A stretch of 32,043 bases of DNA. It comes from Cereibacter johrii (GTDB lineage: Bacteria > Pseudomonadota > Alphaproteobacteria > Rhodobacterales > Rhodobacteraceae). The notes under the pieces were generated by a model. It made no database searches, was not told where the DNA came from, and worked only from the letters and a program-made list of their open reading frames with translations. Of the stretch, positions 1 to 7,270 are shown piece after piece. Positions within the stretch are counted from its first letter, which is position 1; every line of letters begins with the position of its first letter. Where the stretch lies: the NCBI RefSeq assembly GCF_001720585.1, contig NZ_MABH01000157.1, positions 1-32,043 on the forward strand, written 5' to 3'. The position numbers were made by a program, and so were the translations under genes.

Positions 1-666
1 CCGCGGCCGGACATTGGGCCCTCCCACGGGCTCGAGGCGCTGGCCGGGCGGCTTCTTCCGGACGCCCCGATCCGGCTTCCGGCCCGCCTCGTGATCGCGG
101 GGCCGCCGGGGGCGGGCAAGACGCTGCTTGCGCTGCGCTTCGCGGCCCTCGCGATGGAGGAGCGGCCGGGGGTCGAGCCCCTGATCCTCGCCCCGCGCCT
201 CGGGACGGAGGCGGTGGATGCGCGGCTCCGGCACTGGACGCGGCTTCTGGCGCTGCCGCTCGACCGCCCGCTTCTGGCCGATCTCGATCTGGCGCTGGCC
301 GAGGCGCCCGATCCGCTTCGGCCGGAGATCGTGGATCTCTCCTGCCGTCCCGATGCCGCGCCCGATCTCCTCGCGGCGCTGATGGAGGCGGGGGCGGAGG
401 CGGTGCTCGCGCTGCCCGCGGGCCTTGCGCCGCGCGCGCTCGTGCGGTGGGCCGTGGCGCCGGCCGGCACGCGCGTCTGCCTCACGCGGACCGATCTCTG
501 GACGCCCGAGGAGGAGGAGCTTGCGGCGCTGGCCGAGACGGGCCTCCGCCTCGGCTGGGAGAGCGGCGGGGCGGGGGGGGTGGACGCGCTGCGGCGCATG
601 GACCGCCGCCGGCTGGGTCTCTGGGCCGGGGAATGGGCGCGCCCGCAAGAGGAGGAAGAGCCATGA
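1..666 (+). CDS. flhF: FlhF-like SRP-family GTPase, C-terminal part (5' end outside window)
   Basis: The frame is open from base 1, so the gene starts outside the window. The visible 221 residues begin just before a P-loop (GPPGAGKT, near visible residue 35) and continue through an SRP-GTPase-like region. In FlhF proteins this NG domain helps place and number flagella at the cell pole. The later GTPase motifs are degenerate: where DTAG is expected there is DLSCRPD, and where TKLD is expected there is TRTDLW. The tail ends in an acidic stretch. The stop overlaps the fliA start (ATGA), so the two are translationally coupled, which supports a flagellar role. The N-terminal B domain cannot be seen, and another P-loop ATPase of the same position (FleN/MinD type) is less likely. 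Confidence 0.7.
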   Translation, partial: PRPDIGPSHGLEALAGRLLPDAPIRLPARLVIAGPPGAGKTLLALRFAALAMEERPGVEPLILAPRLGTEAVDARLRHWTRLLALPLDRPLLADLDLALAEAPDPLRPEIVDLSCRPDAAPDLLAALMEAGAEAVLALPAGLAPRALVRWAVAPAGTRVCLTRTDLWTPEEEELAALAETGLRLGWESGGAGGVDALRRMDRRRLGLWAGEWARPQEEEEP

Positions 667-1382
667 TCCATGCGCGCGGATATGCCGAGCAGACCCAGAC
701 GCCCGAGCGGCTGGTGCGCGCCCACATGGACCTCGTGCGGCGCATCGCTTGGAACCTGCACGCCCGGATCGGCCGCAAGGTCGAGATCGACGACCTGATC
801 CAGGTGGGCTACATGGGCCTCGTGGACGCAAGCCGCCGCTACGAGCCGCGCGAGGGCGTGAGCTTCGCCGCCTATGCCGCCATCCGCATCCGCGGCTCGA
901 TCATGGATTTCCTGCGGTCGAACTCGGCGCTCTGCCGCACGACGATCCTCATGCAGCAGAAGGTCAAGGCGGCCGTCCAGCGCCTCGAGGGCCGGCTCAT
1001 GCGCGCGCCCGAGACGCCGGAGGTGGCGGCCGAACTGTCGATGCCGGTGAGCGAATATCAGGACTGGCTCGCGCAGTTTGCAGGCAGCCAGACCGCCTCG
1101 CTGGACGAGGTCTATGACGATCAGTCCGCGCTCTTTCAGGGCAGCGATCCCTCGGCCGAGGATCGGCTGCAGGCCAGCCAGATGCGCGGACTGCTGCGCC
1201 AGGCTCTGGGCAAGATGCCGGAACGCGAGGCCCTGCTGTTGCAGCTCATCTTCGTCGAGGAGCTGAACGTCTATGAGGTGGGCGAGATCCTCGGCGTCAC
1301 CACGGGGCGGGTGTCGCAGATCAAGAAGGCCGCCATCGAGCGGCTGCGGGGTCTGATCGACGCCCTGCAGGGCGAGGTCTGA
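663..1382 (+). CDS. fliA: flagellar sigma factor FliA (sigma-28)
   Basis: This is a 239-residue sigma-70 family protein of group 3, the usual FliA length. Region 2 is clear (DDLIQVGYMGLVDASRRYEP, then FAAYAAIRIRGSIMDFLRS), a shorter region 3 follows, and region 4 ends in a helix-turn-helix (EVGEILGVTTGRVSQIKKAA). FliA directs RNA polymerase to late flagellar promoters (filament, motor, chemotaxis) and is normally held off by FlgM until the hook is complete. The start at 663 is chosen because it overlaps the flhF stop and begins the conserved part; longer readings of the frame only add shadow sequence of flhF. It is the last flagellar gene visible at this edge of the cluster. Confidence 0.93.
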   Translation: MIHARGYAEQTQTPERLVRAHMDLVRRIAWNLHARIGRKVEIDDLIQVGYMGLVDASRRYEPREGVSFAAYAAIRIRGSIMDFLRSNSALCRTTILMQQKVKAAVQRLEGRLMRAPETPEVAAELSMPVSEYQDWLAQFAGSQTASLDEVYDDQSALFQGSDPSAEDRLQASQMRGLLRQALGKMPEREALLLQLIFVEELNVYEVGEILGVTTGRVSQIKKAAIERLRGLIDALQGEV

Positions 1383-1504
1383 CGGGCCGCACCTGTCATT
1401 CGAGCATCGCCCGCGCGGGATCCTGGCGGCCGCGGCCTCCGCAGGCGCGACAGGAAGGCGCTCCCGCCATTCACGCTTCGCGAATGGCAGGGCCCCGAAG
1501 CGGA

Positions 1505-2323
1505 TCAGACCGGCTCGACCAGCGCCCCGGCGGCGAGCCGTTTCGCCCAGGCATGGACATCCTCGCCGATCCGCTCGCGCAGGTCGCGCACCTGCGCCAC
1601 CAGCGCCGCCGCGGCACGCTCGCGGAAGCCCGCCGCATGGGCGAGGGCCGGAGCGGGCACCGTCTGCCACTCGGCCTCGCCGTCCAGCCGCAGCAGCAGC
1701 GCGGATCCCGCCTCGCGCACCTCCCAGCCGATCCCGTAGAGGTCGAAGCCGTTGCCGCCCGCCGGATCCTCCTCCTCGCGGCGCCGGATCATGTGCATCC
1801 GCACATAATCCTCAAGCGCGTTGCGCGTGCGCTGCAGGATCTCGGCCGCGATCTCGGACCAGCCCGCCGCCAGATCCGCGTCCAGCGCGCACCAGTCGGC
1901 GGTGGGGTCGGTGCGGAAGGACAGCGCATCGCTGGCGGGCACGCCCGCGACCTCGTAGACCGCGCCGCCGATCTTCAGGCGCGCGAAGGGGGCGGGGCCT
2001 GCAGCGGGCTCCTCGGGCTGCGGCGTGGGCAGCATCGGCTGCGGCTGGCTCTCCGTCTCGCAGGCCAGCACCGCCTGCCCCTCGGGGGTCAGGGCGGGAT
2101 GACCCTGATCGAGCGCGATCAGGCCCGCGATCTGCAGGCTCGTCCGTTCGGCGAGCGTGGGCGCCTGGCCTGCCGCCAGCCGCAGGAGGCCCGTGAGCGC
2201 GTGCGAGGCCGCCCGCCCGTCATACTCGCCGAGCGCATCGATGAGGGCGAGCATCCGCTGCGCCAGGGCCCGGGGCAGCGCCGTCTCCGCAAAGGGGGGG
2301 GCAGGGGCGATTCTCTCGGTCAC
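1505..2323 (-). CDS. uncharacterised protein, 272 residues
   Basis: I do not recognise a family. The start is a GTG preceded by a strong GGAGGA at 2328-2333. Two parts can be seen: residues 1-120, alanine- and leucine-rich and probably helical, and residues 145-272, with a predicted mixed fold and a charged segment (MIRRREEEDP). A proline- and glutamate-rich linker (about residues 125-145) joins them. There is no signal peptide or membrane helix, so it is probably cytoplasmic. The gene converges on fliA with 122 bases between the stops. An orphan terminator lies 90 bases upstream of the start (2413-2433), so any read-through from further right would be stopped before it. Being next to the flagellar cluster may be coincidence. 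Confidence 0.75.
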   Translation of the reverse strand: MTERIAPAPPFAETALPRALAQRMLALIDALGEYDGRAASHALTGLLRLAAGQAPTLAERTSLQIAGLIALDQGHPALTPEGQAVLACETESQPQPMLPTPQPEEPAAGPAPFARLKIGGAVYEVAGVPASDALSFRTDPTADWCALDADLAAGWSEIAAEILQRTRNALEDYVRMHMIRRREEEDPAGGNGFDLYGIGWEVREAGSALLLRLDGEAEWQTVPAPALAHAAGFRERAAAALVAQVRDLRERIGEDVHAWAKRLAAGALVEPV

Positions 2324-2412
2324 GGCGTCCTCCGTCTTGGCTGCTCAGCCCCGTAACGGACGATCCGCGGCGCGATTTAGGTCCGCTTGAAGGCTGTTGC
2401 AGCCCCCGACGC

Positions 2413-2433
2413 AAAAAAGCCGGCCGAAGCCGG
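2413..2433 (-). terminator. intrinsic terminator with no gene in front of it
   Basis: Read on the minus strand, a 5-bp stem CCGGC/GCCGG closes on a UUCG tetraloop and is followed by C and six T. This is a textbook Rho-independent terminator. No minus-strand gene lies immediately upstream (2434-2800 carries plus-strand genes), so it either ends a small RNA or attenuates the 1505-2323 gene. Confidence 0.75.
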
Positions 2434-2574
2434 AGGCTGTTAAGGCCTTGGAAGGGGTCTCCATACTTATTGTCGTAGCAGAGCATCCGCCTGTCGCCGA
2501 ACCGGCGCGGTCGCTTGCCCTAATATTGGCTGAGGTCGCGACAGACGGCCGCCGCCTCCAACCGAGAGACCAGC

Positions 2575-2748
2575 ATGAGCGACAGCCTCACCTTCAGCGC
2601 CTCCCATCCCATTCTGGCGGCGACCGCGCCGCCCGAAGCCGACGAGATCCCCGAGCCCGAGAACCGACTGCCCTCGGGATGGTGGCTGCTTCCCTCGGTG
2701 CTGTGCGGCGGCGCCTTCTGGGTGGCGATCGGCATGCTGATCTTCTGA
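2575..2748 (+). CDS. small single-helix membrane protein, 57 residues
   Basis: This short ORF has an ATG start, a GAG-rich ribosome binding stretch about 8 bases upstream and a TGA stop. The first 33 residues are polar and acidic (including EADEIPEPENRLPSG). Residues 34-57 form one hydrophobic helix (WWLLPSVLCGGAFWVAIGML) ending right at the C-terminus, which suggests a tail-anchored inner-membrane protein with its N-terminus in the cytoplasm. A TAATAT at 2521-2526 could be a -10 element. It ends 45 bases before the GGDEF-EAL gene on the same strand and may be co-transcribed with it. The family is not recognised, but codon use is coding-like (GC at third positions) and the helix argues that it is real. 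Confidence 0.65.
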   Translation: MSDSLTFSASHPILAATAPPEADEIPEPENRLPSGWWLLPSVLCGGAFWVAIGMLIF

Positions 2749-2793
2749 CGCGGATCTCCCGGTTCGAGTCGATCTCATTTGTAGGTGCGTCAG

Positions 2794-5295
2794 ATGACGG
2801 AGATGCAAAGCCTGCGCCATCGTCTGATCGGGCAGGCCAGTCCAGTGTCCGGCGAGTGCTGGATCGCCTTCTTCGACGGCGTGGCCCATCCGGTTCTCAT
2901 CAAGAACGCACAGGGCCGGGTCATCTTCGCCAATCGCGCGGCCTGCGACCTGCTCGGTTGCGACCGCAGCGATCTGGCCGCGCGTCCCGAGCATGAGCTG
3001 GTGGCGGGCACGCAGGCCGGGCAGATCGCCTCCTTCGATGCCGAAGCCATGCGCAGAGGCTCGGTCTCGGCCGAGCAGGAGATGCCGGGCCCGCGCGGCC
3101 TCCGCCGCTTCCTCGTCTCCCGCCGTCCGGCGGGCGAGCATCTGGTGGTGACCTTCTTCGAGATCACCGAGCTGCGCGAGACCGAGGGCATCCTGCGCCA
3201 GCGCGAGGCGCATCTGCGGGGTCTGCTCGAACTGCATCCGGTGGCGCCCTTCAGCTTCACCGCCGACGGCGTGCTCTCGGACCTCTCCGACAGGCTGGTC
3301 GATATCACCGGGCTGCCGGCGGACACGCGGCATGTCGATGTCTGGTGGGCGGCGATGCACCCCGGCGACCGGGCCGATCTGCGACGGGCCTGGATCCGCT
3401 CGGTCCGGCGGGCGGAGCCCTTCGATGCGGAGCACCGGCTGCAGATGCCGGACGGCGCCTACCGCTGGTTCCGGGTGCGCGTCGTGGCCCGGCCCGCGCA
3501 TCAGGATCAGCGGGTGGACCGCTGGTTCGGCATCATCGAGGATGTTCACGAGAGGCGGACCACCGTCGAGCAGCTGCGCGAAAGCGAGGCGCGCTTCCGT
3601 GCCTTCGCCGACGATGCGCCGGTGATGATCTGGATGACGGACACCGAGGGGCGGAACGTCTTCGTCAGCCGCAGCTGGCTCGGCGTCACCGGCCAGTCGC
3701 TGGCCGAGGCTCTGGGGATGGGCTGGATCGATGCCGTTCATCCCGATGACCGCGACGCCACCGCTTCCATGACGCGGGATGCGATGCGCCGCCGCATCGC
3801 CTACACGAACGAGTTCCGCCTCCGCAGGAAGGATGGCGGGTGGTGCTGGGTCATCGATGTGGGACACCCCCGCCTCCTCGCCGACGGCACCTTCATCGGC
3901 TATATCGGCTGCTGCGTCGACATCAGCGCCCGCCGTCAGGCCGAGGATGACCGGGTGATGGCGCAGCTTCAGGTCTTTCACATGGCGCGCCACGACATGC
4001 TGACCGGGCTGCCCAACCGGCATTACTTCGGCGACTGCTACCAGGAGGCGGTGGCGAGCCTCGCGCCGGAGCGGTCGGTTGCGGTGCTGATGATCGATCT
4101 CGACGGGTTCAAGACGGTGAACGACACCCGCGGCCACCCCGTGGGGGATCAGGTGCTGCGCCAGGTTGCCGACCGGCTGCGCACCTCGGTGCGCAGCACC
4201 GACACGGTGGCCCGGCTGGGCGGGGACGAATTCGCCGTGATCCAGACGCCGATCCGGTCCGAGCAGGAGGCCTGCGATCTGGCCCGACGGCTGATCGCGG
4301 CCATCTCGAAGCCCTTCGATCTCGAGGGGGCGGTGCCCGAAGTGGGTGCCAGCGTGGGCATCGCCTTTGCCCGGGGGCGCGGAGACAGCGCCGAAGAGAT
4401 CATGCGCTACGCCGATGTGGCGCTCTATGCGGCGAAGCAGGCGGGTCGCGGCACCTTCCGCGTCTTCGACGAGGCCACCGACATCCATCTTCAGAGCCGG
4501 CAGAAGATGAAGGCCGCCCTTCGCGCCGCGCTGGGCCTCGGCGAACTCTCGGTCTTCTACCAGCCGCTGATCGGGCTGCGCGACGGGCGGGTGACGGCCT
4601 GCGAGGCGCTGATGCGCTGGCACCGCAAGGGGGCGGGCTGGATCACGCCCGACCAGTTCATCCCGCTGGCGGAAGAGGCGGGCCTCATCGGCGACATGGG
4701 CGAGTGGGTGCTGCACGAGGCCTGCGCCCAGGCCGCGCGATGGCCCGACAGCGTGTCGGTGGCGGTCAACCTGTCGCCGCTCCAGTTCCACGGCGGGGCG
4801 CTGGTCGATCAGGTGGCCACGGCGCTCCGTGCCTCGGGCCTGCCGCCCGAACGGCTTCAACTCGAGATCACCGAATCCGTGCTGCTCGATCCCACCGACC
4901 GGAACATCGGCGTGCTCCAGGATCTCCGGGCGCTGGGGACGAAGATCGTGATGGACGATTTCGGCACGGGCTATTCGTCGCTGGGCTATCTGCGCAGCTT
5001 CCCCTTCGACAAGATCAAGGTGGACCGCTCCTTCATCCGCGACCTTCCCGACGCGCGCGAGGCGCTGGCCATCCTGAAGGCGGTGGCCGGGCTCGGACGC
5101 AGCCTCGAGATGCGCACCACCGTCGAAGGGGTCGAGACGCAGGCCCAGCTCGATTGCGCCATCGCCGAGGGGGTGGACGAGGCGCAGGGCTATTTCTTCT
5201 CGCGCCCGTTGCCCGCGCCCGGGATCGCAAGCTTCATCTCGGGATGCCTGCCGAAGCGCAGAGTTCAGGCGCCGCCGGGGGAGGCCGCGACCTGA
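2794..5295 (+). CDS. PAS-PAS-PAS-GGDEF-EAL cyclic di-GMP signalling protein
   Basis: This is an 833-residue bifunctional sensor with no membrane helices. In the numbering from an alternative GTG at 2785, three PAS domains (about 25-125, 140-255 and 268-385, the last two followed by PAC-like ends such as WFGIIEDVHERR and YIGCCVDISARR) precede a GGDEF domain (about 400-560; GGDEF at 479-483) and an EAL domain (about 580-825). The EAL domain keeps its key signatures: EALMRW, NLSPLQF, LEITES, MDDFGTGYSSL, KVDRSF and VEGVET. Both the diguanylate cyclase and phosphodiesterase active sites therefore look intact. The ATG at 2794 is preferred because AGG at 2783-2785 lies 8 bases upstream; GTG 2785 would add three residues. 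Its place beside the flagellar genes suggests a role in motility or surface behaviour, but that is inference. The signal sensed by the PAS domains is unknown. Confidence 0.92.
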   Translation: MTEMQSLRHRLIGQASPVSGECWIAFFDGVAHPVLIKNAQGRVIFANRAACDLLGCDRSDLAARPEHELVAGTQAGQIASFDAEAMRRGSVSAEQEMPGPRGLRRFLVSRRPAGEHLVVTFFEITELRETEGILRQREAHLRGLLELHPVAPFSFTADGVLSDLSDRLVDITGLPADTRHVDVWWAAMHPGDRADLRRAWIRSVRRAEPFDAEHRLQMPDGAYRWFRVRVVARPAHQDQRVDRWFGIIEDVHERRTTVEQLRESEARFRAFADDAPVMIWMTDTEGRNVFVSRSWLGVTGQSLAEALGMGWIDAVHPDDRDATASMTRDAMRRRIAYTNEFRLRRKDGGWCWVIDVGHPRLLADGTFIGYIGCCVDISARRQAEDDRVMAQLQVFHMARHDMLTGLPNRHYFGDCYQEAVASLAPERSVAVLMIDLDGFKTVNDTRGHPVGDQVLRQVADRLRTSVRSTDTVARLGGDEFAVIQTPIRSEQEACDLARRLIAAISKPFDLEGAVPEVGASVGIAFARGRGDSAEEIMRYADVALYAAKQAGRGTFRVFDEATDIHLQSRQKMKAALRAALGLGELSVFYQPLIGLRDGRVTACEALMRWHRKGAGWITPDQFIPLAEEAGLIGDMGEWVLHEACAQAARWPDSVSVAVNLSPLQFHGGALVDQVATALRASGLPPERLQLEITESVLLDPTDRNIGVLQDLRALGTKIVMDDFGTGYSSLGYLRSFPFDKIKVDRSFIRDLPDAREALAILKAVAGLGRSLEMRTTVEGVETQAQLDCAIAEGVDEAQGYFFSRPLPAPGIASFISGCLPKRRVQAPPGEAAT

Positions 5296-5320
5296 CGGGG
5301 ACCGGCCTTCCCGCCGCCGG

Positions 5321-5344
5321 GGGGAGAGAGGCTTGGCTCTCCCC
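5321..5344 (+). terminator. terminator-like hairpin after the GGDEF-EAL gene
   Basis: A perfect 8-bp stem GGGGAGAG/CTCTCCCC with an 8-base loop starts 26 bases past the stop. No T-tract follows, so it may be only an mRNA 3'-end stabiliser or a weak terminator. Confidence 0.45.
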
Positions 5345-5525
5345 GCCTTGATGGCAGATCGACGTCAGGGGGTGAACGTGACGTCGGAGCTCGTCGTGAC
5401 CCGTGGCTTGCAGGTGGTGGGGCTCCGCAAGAGCCGCAGGCGCCGCCCCGTGATCCGCGATCAGGGGGCGGTCCGTTCCCTGCCGCGGGCAGGGCGCTTC
5501 GCCCGGTACGCATGGGTTGCCGGGC

Positions 5526-5557
5526 AAAAAGAACACCCGCCGCCGGCGCAGCGGGTG
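5526..5557 (-). terminator. intrinsic terminator of the CoA-transferase gene
   Basis: On the minus strand, a stem CACCCGC/GCGGGTG (5551-5557 with 5534-5540, 10-base loop) is followed by TTCTTTTT, about 50 bases past the stop of the 5610-7109 gene. Confidence 0.8.
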
Positions 5558-5609
5558 GGCGGGATCCATGCGCCGGCCGCGGAACTTGCGGAGACAGCGG
5601 GGCGGCGCG

Positions 5610-7109
5610 TCAGATCATGCGGCCGGTTTCGGCGAGCCGGACATGCCAGGACAGCGCCTCCTCCAGCACATGCGGCGTGTGGCCGCCGCGCTGGCAGGCG
5701 CGGTCGTAATAGTCGCGCAGCATCGGCCGGTAGTCCGGATGCACACAATTGGCGATGATCGTGGCCGCCCGCTCGCGGGGGGCGAGGCCCCGCAGATCGG
5801 CAAGGCCCACTTCGGTCACCAGGATGTCGACATCATGCTCGGTATGGTCGACATGGCTCACCATCGGCACGACAGAGGACACCGCCCCGTGCTTGGCCAC
5901 CGATTTCGTCACGAAGACCGAGAGATAGGCGTTGCGCGCGAAATCGCCCGAGCCGCCGATCCCGTTCATCATCTGCGTGCCCGCCACATGGGTCGAGTTC
6001 ACGTTGCCGTAGATGTCGAACTCGAGCGCGGTGTTGATGCAGATGAGGCCGAGGCGCCGGACGACCTCGGGATGGTTCGAGATCTCCTGCGGGCGCAGGA
6101 TCAGGCGCGGCTTGTATTCGACAAGGCGCGGCAGCACCTGCTGATATTTCTGCGCCGAGAGGGTGATCGACGAGCCCGAGGCGAAGCGCAGCTTGCCCGC
6201 GTCGAACAGGTCGAAGGTCGAATCCTGCAGGACCTCGGAATACATTTTCAGGTCGTGGAACGGCGTGTCGATGAAGCCGTGCAGCACCGCGTTCGCGATG
6301 GTGCCGATCCCGGCCTGCAGCGGCTGGAGCGTATGATCGAGCCGGCCTGCGCGCACCTCGTGCAGCAGGAACTCGGTCAGGTGCCCCGCGATGGCGCGCG
6401 TGTCGGCGTCGGGGTCGAGGATCGTGGCCGAGCTGTCGAGCTTCTCGGTCACCACGATGGCGGCGATCTTCTCGGGCGGGATCGGGATGAAGGGCAGGCC
6501 CACCCGGCTTTCGGGCGTGACGACCGGGATCGGCATCCGGTTCGGCCGGTAGGTCGGGATGTAGATGTCGTGCAGCCCCTCGAGCTCGGCAGGCTGGTTG
6601 AGGTTGATCTCGACGATGACCTTCTCGGCGAGGATCGCGAAGGAGGCGGAGTTGCCGACCGAGGTCGTGGGCACGATGCCGCCGTTCTCGGTGATGGCTA
6701 CCGCCTCGACCACGGCCACGTCGACGCGCGGCAGCTGGCGGGGGCGCAGCATCTCGACGGTTTCGGAAAGGTGCTGGTCGATGAACATCACCTCGCCGCG
6801 GTTGATCGCCTTGCGGAGCGCGGGATCGGACTGGAAGGGGATGCGGCGGGCGAGGACATGGGCCTCGGCCAGCGTCTTGTCGAGGTCGTTGCCGAGCGAG
6901 GCGCCGGTCATCAGTGTGATCTTCAGCGGATGCTGCCGCGCCCGGGCCGCAAGCGCCATCGGCACCGCCTTGGCCTCGCCGGCGCGGGTGAAGCCCGACA
7001 TGCCGACCGTCATGCCGTCCTCGATCAGGGCCGCAGCTTCCTCCGCGCTGGTCACGCGCTCGCGCAGGCCGACATGCCGGATCCTGTCGTTCTCTACTCC
7101 GTCGAGCAT
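5610..7109 (-). CDS. acetyl-CoA hydrolase / succinyl-CoA:acetate CoA-transferase family protein
   Basis: The 499-residue protein has the full length and layout of the Ach1/Cat1/AarC family, in which CoA is moved between succinate or another acid and acetate through a glutamyl-CoA enzyme intermediate. The likely catalytic glutamate is Glu292 in MYSEVLQDS. QAGIGTIANAVL (about 265-276) and NGIGGSGDFARNAY (about 382-395) are family signatures. The start at 7109 has an excellent GGAGGAGG upstream, whereas the longer frame to 7259 lacks one. In phototrophs such enzymes serve acetate uptake or overflow, but substrate preference cannot be read from sequence. A promoter and an operator-like inverted repeat lie just upstream (7146-7206), and a strong terminator follows. 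Confidence 0.9.
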   Translation of the reverse strand: MLDGVENDRIRHVGLRERVTSAEEAAALIEDGMTVGMSGFTRAGEAKAVPMALAARARQHPLKITLMTGASLGNDLDKTLAEAHVLARRIPFQSDPALRKAINRGEVMFIDQHLSETVEMLRPRQLPRVDVAVVEAVAITENGGIVPTTSVGNSASFAILAEKVIVEINLNQPAELEGLHDIYIPTYRPNRMPIPVVTPESRVGLPFIPIPPEKIAAIVVTEKLDSSATILDPDADTRAIAGHLTEFLLHEVRAGRLDHTLQPLQAGIGTIANAVLHGFIDTPFHDLKMYSEVLQDSTFDLFDAGKLRFASGSSITLSAQKYQQVLPRLVEYKPRLILRPQEISNHPEVVRRLGLICINTALEFDIYGNVNSTHVAGTQMMNGIGGSGDFARNAYLSVFVTKSVAKHGAVSSVVPMVSHVDHTEHDVDILVTEVGLADLRGLAPRERAATIIANCVHPDYRPMLRDYYDRACQRGGHTPHVLEEALSWHVRLAETGRMI

Positions 7110-7145
7110 GGGCCCCTCCTCCCTGAAAAGCCATTTGGAGGACGG

Positions 7146-7179
7146 AAAGTTGTGCGGATCCCGGCCTGCCGGCAACTTT
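7146..7179. promoter_or_regulatory. operator-like inverted repeat in front of the CoA-transferase gene
   Basis: AAAGTTG (7146-7152) and CAACTTT (7173-7179) form a perfect 7-bp inverted repeat with a 20-base spacer. The right arm touches the proposed -10 of the minus-strand promoter, and the rest lies in the transcribed leader. It could bind a dimeric regulator or fold in the RNA; the sequence does not say which. Confidence 0.4.
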
Positions 7180-7206
7180 GGTAGTGGCCCGGATCGGAAT
7201 TCACAA
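7178..7206 (-). promoter_or_regulatory. candidate promoter of the CoA-transferase gene
   Basis: On the minus strand TTGTGA (7206-7201) is separated by exactly 17 bases from TACCAA (7183-7178). The -35 is good and the -10 weak. Transcription would start near 7171, giving a leader of about 60 bases. Confidence 0.4.
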
Positions 7207-7270
7207 TCTGGGGCTCGTGTTCCGGGCGGAATGGCAGCCATGCGCTGGGCGCATGACATATGCGTTCAGC

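Larger units (their letters stand above)
5296..5609. other. intergenic region between two convergent genes
   Basis: The 314 bases between the GGDEF-EAL stop and the CoA-transferase stop hold one terminator-like hairpin for each gene (5321-5344 and 5526-5557). Two GACGTC hexamers (5361-5366 and 5380-5385) sit 19 bases apart. No convincing gene is seen: the ORFs here are GC-driven shadows without ribosome binding sites. Confidence 0.6.

Noticed and set aside
2501-2520. Sigma-54-like GG...GC element before the small membrane protein
   Set aside because: The GG and GC are 11 rather than 10 bases apart, which normally abolishes recognition.
2467-4860. 797-residue minus-strand ORF
   Set aside because: It is the antisense of the GGDEF-EAL gene, rich in His, Arg and Gly with no recognisable fold; the plus strand has clear conserved domains.
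5517-7184. 555-residue plus-strand ORF
   Set aside because: It is antisense to the CoA-transferase gene and has no ribosome binding site or family motif.
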